From Oceanospirillaceae bacterium (GTDB lineage: Bacteria > Pseudomonadota > Gammaproteobacteria > Pseudomonadales > Balneatricaceae): DNA of 41,564 bases. A program made the position numbers and the translations under genes. Each line of letters opens with the position of its first letter. Position 1 is the stretch's first letter. This document shows positions 26,888-35,840 of this stretch, one piece after another. The notes below the pieces were generated by a model. It was given only the letters and a program-made list of their open reading frames with translations, did no database searches and had not been told where the DNA came from. The DNA is taken from positions 1 to 41,564 of the forward strand of contig JABXIM010000055.1 of NCBI GenBank assembly GCA_013373085.1, written 5' to 3'.

Positions 26888-28693
26888 TCAGGGCGTGTAC
26901 CAGATCGGCGAAGAGTATCCTCGCTCTTGAATCACCGCCGGGTATTTGACCTCCTGGTGGGGCTTGCCCAGCGCCACAGCATCCAGCATGGTGTGACGGG
27001 CCGTCGGAATCTGCAGTACCCGCACGTAGTAGAAGGCGCGCTGGCTGGCATCAAAGTCCGGGTCCCGCCACACGGTGACCAGTTCTTCGTCACCGATGCT
27101 ATTGGTAAAGTGGCCGGTTTCCAGGTCGACGGTATTGCCCACCGGCCGGGTGCCCTTGCCCTGGTCCTGACGGCCATCGGAGAGGGCCACGTTGAACACC
27201 TGCTCATGGCTGTTGCCCTCGCTATCCAGCCAGCCTTTGACCACCTGCACCCGGTCCAGGTTGGCGCCTTCGGGATCCTTCACGGCCTGGATCAGGAAGG
27301 TTGGCGCCTTGCCCGCCGGGGCCTGCTTGAGATCGCCGCCCATCGGCACGCCCTTGCGATAGCCGATTTCGGCCAGGTCGTTGCTGTTTGCATCCGTAGC
27401 GTCGAAGTCGAAACCGCCGAACAGGCGCACCTGCATCCGTGGGCCGGAGGTGGCATAGACTTCCTTGCGCTTGAAGGCGGCGAACAGGGACGCGCGGGTG
27501 TTCTCCTCAGCCCAGGCCGCGACCATGCCGGCGGCGGACATGCTCCAGCCTTCGGCGTGGGGTGTGGTTTCCTTGTCCTTGTTTTCGGGTATGGAGTCGA
27601 GTCCGAACTTGCCCCAGAAGTTGGGCTCGCTGGCGGTGGAGAGGCCAGTGTGGGAGTCGGTGGAGCCGATCATGCCGAATTTGAACGGGTTGTCCCCGGT
27701 CTTTTGTTCGATTTCCAGACCCCGCTTCAGGCCGCTGCGGGCATAGTTGCTAACCTGATCCACCTCTCCCTCTTCGTCGGAACCGAACGTCATGACATGC
27801 TCGAAGGTTTCGAAATCGGCGAAGTTGTCGTCCGGAGACAGGCTTGGATGAGTTTCGGAATCCCCCTTGATCTGGGTGATCTCGGCCACCGGTTCCCAGC
27901 GCATGCGGGTGCGGGCATAGCTGGCGCTGATCGGATGGCCATCGCTGTCGACCTTGTTGAACATCAGACCGTTGCTGATGTTGGAATTGTGGGGGATGGC
28001 GACAAAATCCGCGCCCGTGGATTCGGAGGTGGTTTGCAGCCAGTTCCAGAAATCCTCAGGGCGATTGCTCTGCATCGAGGAGTAGGGCAGGAAGGTATTG
28101 GCCACGTCTGCGCCCTTGTCTGTGAAAACGATGCGATGCAGGTTGGCGCCTCCGGGCATCGAGGACCATTCCCAGCCGATGAAGGTGGTGAACTTACCGG
28201 GTTCATTGTTGGATTCGGCGGCGTCTATGATCCGGTTCCAGATCGGCTGCCGAATTGCTTCGCTCATAAGGTCCATGTAGGGCTGGCCCTTCACGATGCT
28301 GCCCGCCGCATCGTAATAGACCGCCTTGGAGCCTTTGTCGTCCCAGACGGCGATGAGGTTTTTGCCATTCTCGGTGTTCTTGATCAGCGGACTTTTCTCG
28401 CTGACCTGCTGCAAAAGCCCCATGTACTCGGCGTGATCGGCGACGACCAGGAAGTCGAGCGGGCGGTTGAGCTGCACCCGTACCCGGTTGAAGGGGTGGA
28501 CGACCGGCTGCCCCTTGGCGAAGCGGTAGGCGGTATCGGGGTCTGCGGTTTCATTGCCCATGGCAAAGGCATCGCCGGAATAGGAGGTGTGGAGGTGGGT
28601 ATCGCCCCAGAAAAGCTGGGTCGGGGCGGCAATGACGGCCGGGGCTGAGAAACCGGCAAGCGCCATCAGGCTAACGAGGGTCTTCTTCTTCAT
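26888..28693 (-). CDS. DUF3604 protein, PHP-like periplasmic metal-dependent hydrolase candidate (copy 2)
   Basis: A 601-residue protein with signal peptide MKKKTLVSLMALAGFSAPAVIA. It keeps every motif of copy 1: GDTHLHT (H33, H35), VADHAEY (D86, H87, E89), IGWEW, ANLHRI, IPHNSN and STDSHT. The copy adds an insertion near DSIPENKDKETTPHAE and a different C-terminal third. A frame extending to 28786 exists, but GGAG stands 7 bases before the ATG at 28693, directly at the signal peptide. It is the first gene of the operon. Retention of all putative metal ligands in both copies argues that both are active, possibly on different substrates. Confidence 0.9.
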   Translation of the reverse strand: MKKKTLVSLMALAGFSAPAVIAAPTQLFWGDTHLHTSYSGDAFAMGNETADPDTAYRFAKGQPVVHPFNRVRVQLNRPLDFLVVADHAEYMGLLQQVSEKSPLIKNTENGKNLIAVWDDKGSKAVYYDAAGSIVKGQPYMDLMSEAIRQPIWNRIIDAAESNNEPGKFTTFIGWEWSSMPGGANLHRIVFTDKGADVANTFLPYSSMQSNRPEDFWNWLQTTSESTGADFVAIPHNSNISNGLMFNKVDSDGHPISASYARTRMRWEPVAEITQIKGDSETHPSLSPDDNFADFETFEHVMTFGSDEEGEVDQVSNYARSGLKRGLEIEQKTGDNPFKFGMIGSTDSHTGLSTASEPNFWGKFGLDSIPENKDKETTPHAEGWSMSAAGMVAAWAEENTRASLFAAFKRKEVYATSGPRMQVRLFGGFDFDATDANSNDLAEIGYRKGVPMGGDLKQAPAGKAPTFLIQAVKDPEGANLDRVQVVKGWLDSEGNSHEQVFNVALSDGRQDQGKGTRPVGNTVDLETGHFTNSIGDEELVTVWRDPDFDASQRAFYYVRVLQIPTARHTMLDAVALGKPHQEVKYPAVIQERGYSSPIWYTP

Positions 28694-28743
28694 TGTTATC
28701 TCCGTCGGATACCCTGTTGGTACCCACTTATTATTTTGCAAAC

Positions 28744-28797
28744 AGGATAGGGAAACCGGTCGCGTAAGGTTTGACATATTACGCAACTGGATTGACC
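28744..28797 (-). promoter_or_regulatory. Regulon promoter e for the DUF3604-parvulin-HupE operon
   Basis: TTGACA lies at 28771-28776 and TTGACC at 28792-28797 on the plus strand. Read toward the gene: GGTCAA-N15-TGTCAA-N21-TATCCT, with the -10 at 28744-28749. The ATG is about 50 bases further on. The 20 bases beginning at 28771 differ at only two positions from those beginning at 40579 in promoter d. Confidence 0.72.
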
Positions 28798-28833
28798 GAA
28801 TACGTCAGGATGAAATGGAGCTGGCAACCATAA

Positions 28834-28855
28834 AAAGCCCTCTGCAGAGGGCTTT
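28834..28855. terminator. Symmetric hairpin flanked by A and T runs
   Basis: AAAGCCCTCTGCAGAGGGCTTT is a perfect 22-base palindrome with short A and T tails. It could terminate transcription arriving from the IorAB-type operon at its left end, and shield promoter e. Confidence 0.65.
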
Positions 28856-28859
28856 GATT

Positions 28860-28976
28860 CGTAGGATGGTTGTAACGATGCGTTGGTACGGAATTCAATG
28901 AATGACGCAGGTCGTAGGATGGGTGTAGCGATGCCTTTGCACTGGATTCAATGGCTTACGCATGACCATCCTACGA
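28860..28976. repeat. GTAGGATGG-type dispersed repeat: two direct copies and one inverted end
   Basis: CGTAGGATGGTTGTAACGAT at 28860 is repeated 53 bases later at 28913 as CGTAGGATGGGTGTAGCGAT. Both copies continue with a similar ATTCAATG...ACGCA tail. CCATCCTACGA at 28966-28976 closes the unit in inverted orientation. The same core occurs at 14822-14998. Elements of this look are scattered between genes in many gammaproteobacteria; mobility is inferred, no transposase is present. Confidence 0.75.
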
Positions 28977-29005
28977 TTTGTTCACAGCTTCCCGAGCAGC
29001 TCAGG

Positions 29006-32000
29006 TCAACTAGCTTTGTAGAATAGCTGGTCCTTGTCGGACGCGATTTTGTTCTTGCAATTAACGAATGCTTCCAGCAGCTGTTGTTTCTGCACTTCGG
29101 CCTTCTTCATCGCCGCTTCCTTGACGTGACCGTAACCACGGATGTCGTTCGGCAGCTCGGCAAGCTTGACGGCGATTTCGTGGTTGCCCTCAGTGAGTTG
29201 GGCCAACAGAGAGTCGAGGGTGTTGCGGTAGTCGACAATCAGCTGGCGCTCCTGTTTGCGTTCGGCGGTATAGCCGAAGATATCGAAGGCGGTACCGCGC
29301 AGGCCCTTTAGCCTGGCCAGCATGCCGAATGCCTTGAATACCCAGGGCCCGAACTCTTTCTTGCGCAGGTGGCCGGTAACGGGGTCTCGCTTGCTGAGCA
29401 GCGGCGGCGCCAGGTTGAATTTAAGCTTGAAGTCACCGTCGAACTGCTGCTGCAGGCTCTCCATGAACGTGCCGTCGGTGTATAGACGCGCCACCTCGTA
29501 CTCGTCCTTGTAGGCCATTAGCTTGAAGTAGTTACGCATCACCGCTTCGGTTAGCTCGGTGTGCCCCGGGGCTTTCTGCTGCTCGATTTCCCGGGTCCGG
29601 TTAACCAGTTCGAGGTAACGGTCGGCGTAGGCCTTGTTCTGGTAAGCAGCCAGCTGCTCGACACGGCGTGCAAGCGCGGCTTCCGGGGTCTCGGCTATGT
29701 CCGGCTTGCCGGCGTTGAGCTGATCCTCGATAACCGTGGTGATACGGTTGATGTCGTGTGCCGCAACGCGGCCCAGCTGGAAGGCGCCCTGGTTGAACGG
29801 AATCGATACGCCGTTGATTTCGATGGCCTTGAGGATGGCCTCCTCGCTGAGCGGCAGCCAGCCCTTCTGGAAGGCGAAACCGACCAGAAACATGTTCGAG
29901 GCGATGCTGTTGCCGGTGAGGGCATTGGCGATCTTGGTTGCGTCGATGGTCGCAAGATCGTTGCCCAGCACCTTGGCGAGTCCGTTGACCAGCGCCGAGG
30001 ACGGCAGTTCGAAATCGCGCACCAGCTGCAGCGCCGCGGTCGCCACCGGGTCGGTGTTGACGACCGCCTTGGTGTGGCCGTGGCGGATCGAACGCATCGA
30101 GCTTTCGCTGGCGGTGACCACCAGGTCGCAGCCGATGATCAGGTCGGCGTCGGCAGGCCCGATCGGCAGGCTGGTGATGTCCTTCTGACGATGGCCGATG
30201 CGCAGGTGGCTCTGCACCGCGCCGCCTTTCTGGGCGAAACCGGTCTGGTCGTAGATGGAAATTGCCTTGTCTTCGAGGTGTGCCGCCATACCCAGAACTG
30301 CACCGATGGTGACGACGCCGGTGCCGCCGATGCCGTTGATCATGATGGCGTAGACGTTGTCGAAATCCGGGCGCGCGGGCGTCGGCAGGCCTTCGAACAG
30401 GCTGTTGCCCATATTGGCGGTTTCGGCCTTGCGCAGCTTGCCGCCGAGTACGGTGACGAAGGACGGGCAGAAGCCGTCGACGCAGCGATAGTCCTTGTTA
30501 CAGGTCGACTGATCGATCTTGCGCTTGTTGCCGAACTCGGTCTTGCGGGTCTGCAGGCTGACGCAGTTGGCCTTTACCGAGCAGTCGCCGCAGGCTTCGC
30601 AGACCTGATCGTTGATGAACAGGCGCTTGTCCGGATCCGGGAACTTGCCGCGCTTGCGACGGCGACGCTTCTCGGCGGCGCAGGTCTGATCGTGGATCAG
30701 TACGGTGACGCCCCTGGTGTCGCGCAGCTCGAGCTGCAGGCGCTCGAGTTCACGGCGATGGAAAATCTCGACGCCGCGGGCGAAGGCCGGCTGATCCTCG
30801 TAGCGCTCCGGATCGTCGGTAGTGACCACCACGCGCTTGGCGCCCAGGGCGGTGACCTGCTCGCTGATCTGCTGCGGCGTCAGGTGGCCCTCGGCTTCCT
30901 GACCGCCGGTCATGGCGACCGCGTCGTTGTAGAGAATCTTGTAGGTGATGTTGGCCTTCTGCGAAACTGCCGCATGAATCGCCAGCAGACCCGAGTGATG
31001 GTAGGTACCGTCGCCCAGGTTCTGGAAGCGGTGCTTGTCGCCGACGAAGTGCGACAGACCCACCCAGTTGTGGCCCTCGCCGCCCATCTGGGTCGGGAAG
31101 CTGGTGTTGCGGTTCATGAAACCGGCCATGGCGTGACAGCCGATACCGGCCATCGCCTTTGAGCCCTCGGGCACCTTGGTGGAGCTGTTGTGCGGGCAGC
31201 CGGAGCAGAAGTACGGAATCCGCACCAGGCTCGGGATGATGGCGCCGCAGCCGCCGCTGATGCTGGCGATGTAGTTGTCCGCGGATGCGCGGGTCTTGTC
31301 GTCGAGCAGGCCCAGCGCGGCCAGGCGGTCACGCAACAGCACGACCACTTCGTCGGGGTAGATGGCGCCGTAGGTTTTCTGAATCGGCAGGCCGTGCTCG
31401 TCGCGCTTGCCGATCAGGCGCGGGCGCTTTTCGGCCGGCCAGTTGAACAGCTGGTCGGCGATCTGGTTTTCCAGCAGCGGCAGCTTTTCCTCGAGTACCA
31501 GCAGCTCGTCGTGGCCTTCGGCGAACTCGGCCAGACCCCGGTCTTCCAGCGGCCAGGTCATGGCGACCTTGTAGATGCTGATACCCAGGGCGCGGGCCTG
31601 TGCTTCGTCGATGCCCATCAACTGCATCGCGCGCAGCAGGTCCTGGTAGACCTTGCCGCTGGTGACGATGCCCAGCTTGCGCTGAGGCGCTTCCAGGGTG
31701 ATGCGGTCCAGCTTGTTCAGGCGTGCGAAGGCCTTGATCAGCGGAATACGGCCGCTGTAGGCCATGCGCTCGGCGGTAGCGGCCGGGCCGAGGCCTCCGG
31801 TCGGGGGCACGAAGTGGGCTTGCGGCGGGATTTTCAGGCCCTCGGGCTCGCGGGTGACGGACAGCGCCGGGTCCAGGTCGACGGTGGCGGTACCCTCGAC
31901 GGTCTCGTTGACCACCTTCAGGGTGACCCAGGCGCCGGAGTAGCGCGACAGTGCAATACCGATCAGGCCGTAGTCGATGACTTCCTGGATGTTCGACGGA

Positions 32001-32515
32001 TACAGGATCGGCGAACCGTGGGCCATCATCTCCGGGTCGGAGTAATGCGCGATGGTCGACGACTTGGCCACATGGTCATCGCCGGCGAGCATCAGTACGC
32101 CACCCTGACGGGAGGCGCCGAAGAAGCTGCCGTGCTTGATGGCATCACCGGCCCGGAAGACGCCGGGGCCCTTGCCGTACCAGATCGAGAAAACGCCATC
32201 GAACTTCCTGGTTTCCTCGGACTCGATCTGCTGGGTACCCCAGACGGAGGTGATCGCGAGGTCCTCGTTGACACCCGGCTGGAATACGATGTCATGTTCC
32301 TCGAGCAGCTTCCTGGTGCGCGAGAGTTCCATGTCGTAGGTGCCGATCGGCGAGCCGCGGTAGCCGGTGATGTAACCGGCGGTATTAAGGCCCGCGGCGA
32401 CGTCGCGTTGCTTCTGCAGCAACGGCAGGCGCACCAGGGCCTGGTTGCCGGTCATGTAGACGGTACCGCTTTCCTTGGTGTACTTATCGTTCAGTGAAAC
32501 TTCTTTTAAAGCCAT
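29006..32515 (-). CDS. Fused indolepyruvate:ferredoxin oxidoreductase-family protein (2-oxoacid to acyl-CoA)
   Basis: A 1169-residue single-chain protein. The N-terminal two-thirds is the IorA-like alpha part. Its thiamine-diphosphate site begins GDGTYHHSG and continues to LYNDAVAMTGGQ, preceded by the cysteine cluster CSGCPHN...GCHAMAG. Next is an Fe-S region, CEACGDCSVKANC and CNKDYRCVDGFC. An IorB/gamma-like domain follows with NGIGGTGVVTIGAVLGMAA and QTGFAQKGGAVQSHLRIG. The last 250 residues form the C-terminal domain particular to these proteobacterial fusions. It would convert an aryl- or branched-chain 2-oxoacid with CoA to acyl-CoA and CO2, reducing ferredoxin. A longer open frame reaches 32716, overlapping the upstream gene; MALKEVSLND at 32515, behind GGAGTACAGG, is the natural start. 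Confidence 0.92.
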   Translation of the reverse strand: MALKEVSLNDKYTKESGTVYMTGNQALVRLPLLQKQRDVAAGLNTAGYITGYRGSPIGTYDMELSRTRKLLEEHDIVFQPGVNEDLAITSVWGTQQIESEETRKFDGVFSIWYGKGPGVFRAGDAIKHGSFFGASRQGGVLMLAGDDHVAKSSTIAHYSDPEMMAHGSPILYPSNIQEVIDYGLIGIALSRYSGAWVTLKVVNETVEGTATVDLDPALSVTREPEGLKIPPQAHFVPPTGGLGPAATAERMAYSGRIPLIKAFARLNKLDRITLEAPQRKLGIVTSGKVYQDLLRAMQLMGIDEAQARALGISIYKVAMTWPLEDRGLAEFAEGHDELLVLEEKLPLLENQIADQLFNWPAEKRPRLIGKRDEHGLPIQKTYGAIYPDEVVVLLRDRLAALGLLDDKTRASADNYIASISGGCGAIIPSLVRIPYFCSGCPHNSSTKVPEGSKAMAGIGCHAMAGFMNRNTSFPTQMGGEGHNWVGLSHFVGDKHRFQNLGDGTYHHSGLLAIHAAVSQKANITYKILYNDAVAMTGGQEAEGHLTPQQISEQVTALGAKRVVVTTDDPERYEDQPAFARGVEIFHRRELERLQLELRDTRGVTVLIHDQTCAAEKRRRRKRGKFPDPDKRLFINDQVCEACGDCSVKANCVSLQTRKTEFGNKRKIDQSTCNKDYRCVDGFCPSFVTVLGGKLRKAETANMGNSLFEGLPTPARPDFDNVYAIMINGIGGTGVVTIGAVLGMAAHLEDKAISIYDQTGFAQKGGAVQSHLRIGHRQKDITSLPIGPADADLIIGCDLVVTASESSMRSIRHGHTKAVVNTDPVATAALQLVRDFELPSSALVNGLAKVLGNDLATIDATKIANALTGNSIASNMFLVGFAFQKGWLPLSEEAILKAIEINGVSIPFNQGAFQLGRVAAHDINRITTVIEDQLNAGKPDIAETPEAALARRVEQLAAYQNKAYADRYLELVNRTREIEQQKAPGHTELTEAVMRNYFKLMAYKDEYEVARLYTDGTFMESLQQQFDGDFKLKFNLAPPLLSKRDPVTGHLRKKEFGPWVFKAFGMLARLKGLRGTAFDIFGYTAERKQERQLIVDYRNTLDSLLAQLTEGNHEIAVKLAELPNDIRGYGHVKEAAMKKAEVQKQQLLEAFVNCKNKIASDKDQLFYKAS

Positions 32516-32567
32516 GTTCCTGTACTCCATCGGTCGCGGCGCGGGGTCGACGCACCGCGAAAACCCC

Positions 32568-33401
32568 TTACTGGTCCTTCGCAGACGGTATGACCAGAAT
32601 GTCCGTAGCGACCTTTTCCAGCACCTGTTCGGCGGTATTGCCCAGTAATACGCCGCGAAGACCGGCACGTGCCACGGTACCCAGTACCAGCAGCCGGGCG
32701 CCCAGCCGGGTGGCAAATTCGGGAATCAGCAGTTCCGCGGGACCTGCAGCTACATGCACCCGTTGCTCGGGGATGCCGTAATGGCCGGCCAGCTCAAGAC
32801 AGGCATCGCGATAGTCCCGGGCCTGCTGTTCCGGATCCTGCTCCGGATGCATGGGGTCCTGCATCGGCGCCGGGTGGGCGCTGAAAAGGTGCAGGGGGGA
32901 CTGCTGGCGCTTTGCCAGCCACTGAGCCTGCTCCAGGATGTGCTTGCTCAGCTCCCGGTGCTCCGTGTCCGCCGACCGGGCCTCGACGGCCACTAAAACC
33001 GGGGCCTGCGCATCGTGCACCTCCGATCGAACCTGCAGCACCGGTGCGCTGTGGCTGCGCAGCAGTTTCCAGTCGAGCGAGGTGAACAGCGAATCGGAGA
33101 GGCTGTGCGGTTGCGGCGTCTTGACCGTGAGGTCGCAGCCGTGCCGGTGCTGGCATAGCAGCACTGCGCGCAGCAGATCCTTCTCGGTGCTGACATGCAG
33201 CCTGACGTCCACACCCTGGTCACGCAGCTGCTGCAGCTGCGCGTCGATTGACGCGCGGAACCCGACACCGGTTTCGTCAGCCGTGAGCAGGGCTGTGATC
33301 TTGCCGCTGTTCTGTCGCGCCAGGCCCGCTGCCCGACGCAGCGCGACCTGGTCGGTGCTGGCGGGGTTCAGCACCGCCAGCAGATGTTTGAAATCATGCA
33401 T
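32568..33401 (-). CDS. Tandem-domain universal stress protein (UspE-like)
   Basis: A 277-residue protein with two UspA-fold domains, about 1-140 and 145-277. The second domain keeps the nucleotide-binding loop: VLGTVARAGLRGVLLGNTAE (G-x2-G-x9-GNT pattern) and TDILVI at the end. The first domain lacks it, as in UspE. It would bind ATP in the cytoplasm and act in stress response; no catalytic role is known. It overlaps the end of the RND transporter gene by 8 bases and lies 52 bases before the IorAB-type gene, an unusual place that suggests dedicated protection or regulation of the oxygen-sensitive enzyme or the transporter. AAGG lies 6 bases before the ATG. Confidence 0.88.
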   Translation of the reverse strand: MHDFKHLLAVLNPASTDQVALRRAAGLARQNSGKITALLTADETGVGFRASIDAQLQQLRDQGVDVRLHVSTEKDLLRAVLLCQHRHGCDLTVKTPQPHSLSDSLFTSLDWKLLRSHSAPVLQVRSEVHDAQAPVLVAVEARSADTEHRELSKHILEQAQWLAKRQQSPLHLFSAHPAPMQDPMHPEQDPEQQARDYRDACLELAGHYGIPEQRVHVAAGPAELLIPEFATRLGARLLVLGTVARAGLRGVLLGNTAEQVLEKVATDILVIPSAKDQ

Positions 33402-35838
33402 GGGACACCTTCGCCTGCACCTGGTCCTGCTCCGGTTCCGGGAAAGACTGCTGATCGACGCGGGCGCTTTCCGGCTTTTCAGTCGGCTTGCGCTTTACCA
33501 GGAAGCTGGCCAGTGCCGGCAGGAACACCAGAGCGCCCACCATGTTCCAGACGAACATGAAGGTCAGCAGAATCCCCATATCGGCCTGGAACTTGATCGG
33601 CGACCAGTACCAGGTGCCGACGCCAATACCGAGGGTCAGGCCGGTGAAGGCCACGGCCTTGCCGGTGGTTTTCAGAGTGTTGAAGTAGGCCTCTCTCAGG
33701 CTCAGTCCGGACTTCAGGTAGGTCTCCAGTTTGCTGTAGATGTAGATCCCGTAATCGACACCGATACCAACGCCGAGCGCGATGACCGGCAGGGTGGCGA
33801 CCTTGACGCCGATACCGAGGCGGGCCATCAGTGCCTGGCACAACAACGAGGTCAGGGCCAGCGGCAGCAGGATGCAGAGCACGGTGCGTACGGAGCGGAA
33901 GGTGATCAGGCAGAGAATACCCACCACGGAGTAGACCCAGATCAGCATGTCGTACTGAGCTTTTTCGATGACGATATTGGTCGCCGCCTCGATACCGGCG
34001 TTGCCGGCGGCCAGCTTGATGGTCAGGCTGTCGGTGTTGTACTGCGCGGCGAAGGCCTCGACTTCCGCAACCACGCTGGCCAGGGTCTCGGCCTTGTGGT
34101 CGTTGAGGTAAAGGAATACCGGCATCAGGCTGCAGTCGGCATTGAAGCTGCCGCGGGGGGCGCCGATCGAAGCCTGGTTCAGCAGATTCTGGTTGCGGTT
34201 CAGCGCCAGCCACTTGATGTTGCCCTCGTTGTAGCCGCTCATGGTCTGTTTGGTGGTGTTGACCAGCGAGCTGGCGGACTGCACGCCCGGCAGCTGCTGC
34301 AGGCGCCACTGCAACTGGTCGACCGTATCCAGGGTCTGGTAGCTGGAGCATTTGTCCTTGGCGGTCTGCACCATCACCACGAAGATATCGGTGCTGGTGG
34401 AGTAGTTTTCGTTGATGAAGGCGTTGTCCAGGTTGTAGCGCGAGTCGGGACGCAGTTCCGGCGCGCCGGCATCCAGGTCGCCGACCTTGAGGTCCTGGCT
34501 TTGCTGCAGACCCATGGCGGTCAGGCCCAGCGCCACCAGTATCAGCACCATCGCCTGCGGACGCTGGGTGAAGCTGGACAGCAGGTTCCAGATCGGGTGC
34601 TTGCCGTGTTCTTCGATATGCTGCTGTTTCTTCACCGACTTTTGACTGACGCCGGTATAGGACATCAGGATCGGCAGCAGCACCAGGTTGGTCAGGATGA
34701 TGACGGCAACGCCCAGGCTGGCGGCGACGGCCAGATCCTGGATGACCTCGATATCGATGACCATCAGGGTGGCGAAGCCGACGCCGTCACTGATCAACGC
34801 GATGATGCCGGGGATATAGAGCGCGCGGAAGGCCAGGCGGGCCGCCAGTTCCTTGCCCGCGCCATTGGCGCTTTCATGACCGATGGCGTTGATGATCTGT
34901 ACGCCGTGGCTGACGCCGATGGCGAACACCAGGAACGGCACCAGCATGGAGTAGGGGTCCAGACCGTAGCCGAGGGTTTTCAGCAGGCCCAGCTGCCAGA
35001 TAACCGCGATCACGGAGCACAGCAGCGGTACCACCGAGCTGCGCAGGCAGCGCGAGTAGGCGTACAGTAGAACCAGGGTGATGGCGAGCGCCATGGCGAA
35101 GAACACGGCTACCTGGCTGGCGCCGTCGATCAGATCGCCGACGACCTTGGCAAAGCCGGTGATATGGATCTTGACGCTGTCGGACTCGTACTTGTCACGG
35201 ATCAGCTCCTCGAGCTGCTGCGAGAACGCCTGGTAGTCGATCGGCAGACCGGTGTCCGGGTTATTTTCCAGCAGGGGCGCATAGACAACGGCCGACTTGA
35301 AGTCGTTGGCGACCAGCGAGCCGATGCGACCCGATTTCAGGATATTGGTCTTGAGCTTCTCCAGCTCTTCCGGCGAGCCGTCGTAGGTGTCGGCGATGAC
35401 CGGACCACCGGTGAGACCCTCTTCGGTGACCTCGTTCCAGCGGATGCCTGCCGCCCAGATCGAGATCAGGTTGGCACGATCCACGCCCGGGATGTAGAAG
35501 ACTTCGTCGTGTATCTTCTGCAGAACTTCCTGGAAGTCCTTGTCGAAAATGTCACCCTGGGTGTGCTCGACGGAGATACGGATGGCGTTGCCGAGTCCCG
35601 CCAGGTCATCCTTGTGCTGGATATAGTTGGCGATATAGGGATGCGACGCCGGGATCATCTTATCGAAGCTGGCCCCAGGCTTGATACTGCTGGCCTGATA
35701 ACCGAAAAACAGGGTCAGCCCCAGCATCAGCAGGATCACCAGCGGGCGGTGGTGGAAAAAAATGCGCTCGATAATCGACTCTGCGCCGGAGAGCCCCGAG
35801 TCCATCGGCAGAGAACGTTTGTTATTTGGAGTTTTCAT
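33394..35838 (-). CDS. RND/MMPL-family transporter
   Basis: An 814-residue inner-membrane protein with the duplicated RND design. A membrane segment near 35-50 (LVILLMLGLTLFFGYQA) precedes a periplasmic domain, then five segments starting at VAVFFAMALAITLVLLYAYS. After a second periplasmic domain (about 450-600), the second bundle has VIALGVGIGVDYGIYIYSK, where the acidic residues of the proton path are expected. It resembles the MMPL/HAE3-like transporters that move lipids, hopanoids or hydrophobic compounds rather than AcrB drug pumps. It sits in an operon with DUF1302 and DUF1329 envelope proteins and a beta-propeller, a frequently seen combination. Export or import direction is not known. 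Confidence 0.9.
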   Translation of the reverse strand: MKTPNNKRSLPMDSGLSGAESIIERIFFHHRPLVILLMLGLTLFFGYQASSIKPGASFDKMIPASHPYIANYIQHKDDLAGLGNAIRISVEHTQGDIFDKDFQEVLQKIHDEVFYIPGVDRANLISIWAAGIRWNEVTEEGLTGGPVIADTYDGSPEELEKLKTNILKSGRIGSLVANDFKSAVVYAPLLENNPDTGLPIDYQAFSQQLEELIRDKYESDSVKIHITGFAKVVGDLIDGASQVAVFFAMALAITLVLLYAYSRCLRSSVVPLLCSVIAVIWQLGLLKTLGYGLDPYSMLVPFLVFAIGVSHGVQIINAIGHESANGAGKELAARLAFRALYIPGIIALISDGVGFATLMVIDIEVIQDLAVAASLGVAVIILTNLVLLPILMSYTGVSQKSVKKQQHIEEHGKHPIWNLLSSFTQRPQAMVLILVALGLTAMGLQQSQDLKVGDLDAGAPELRPDSRYNLDNAFINENYSTSTDIFVVMVQTAKDKCSSYQTLDTVDQLQWRLQQLPGVQSASSLVNTTKQTMSGYNEGNIKWLALNRNQNLLNQASIGAPRGSFNADCSLMPVFLYLNDHKAETLASVVAEVEAFAAQYNTDSLTIKLAAGNAGIEAATNIVIEKAQYDMLIWVYSVVGILCLITFRSVRTVLCILLPLALTSLLCQALMARLGIGVKVATLPVIALGVGIGVDYGIYIYSKLETYLKSGLSLREAYFNTLKTTGKAVAFTGLTLGIGVGTWYWSPIKFQADMGILLTFMFVWNMVGALVFLPALASFLVKRKPTEKPESARVDQQSFPEPEQDQVQAKVSHA

Positions 35839-35840
35839 TA

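Noticed and set aside
26927-28648. A 573-codon plus-strand frame opposite DUF3604 copy 2
   Set aside because: No ribosome site and no recognisable domain; it is a reflection of the GC-rich coding strand.
29561-31162. A 533-codon plus-strand frame opposite the IorAB fusion
   Set aside because: Composition typical of an antisense shadow; the sense strand has complete TPP and Fe-S motifs.
32938-35070. A 710-codon open frame on the plus strand, antisense to the RND transporter and stress-protein genes
   Set aside because: Its translation is low-complexity, rich in Gly, Gln, His, Asp and Arg, with no family motif, and it mirrors the codon bias of the minus-strand genes. The minus-strand products are unmistakable.
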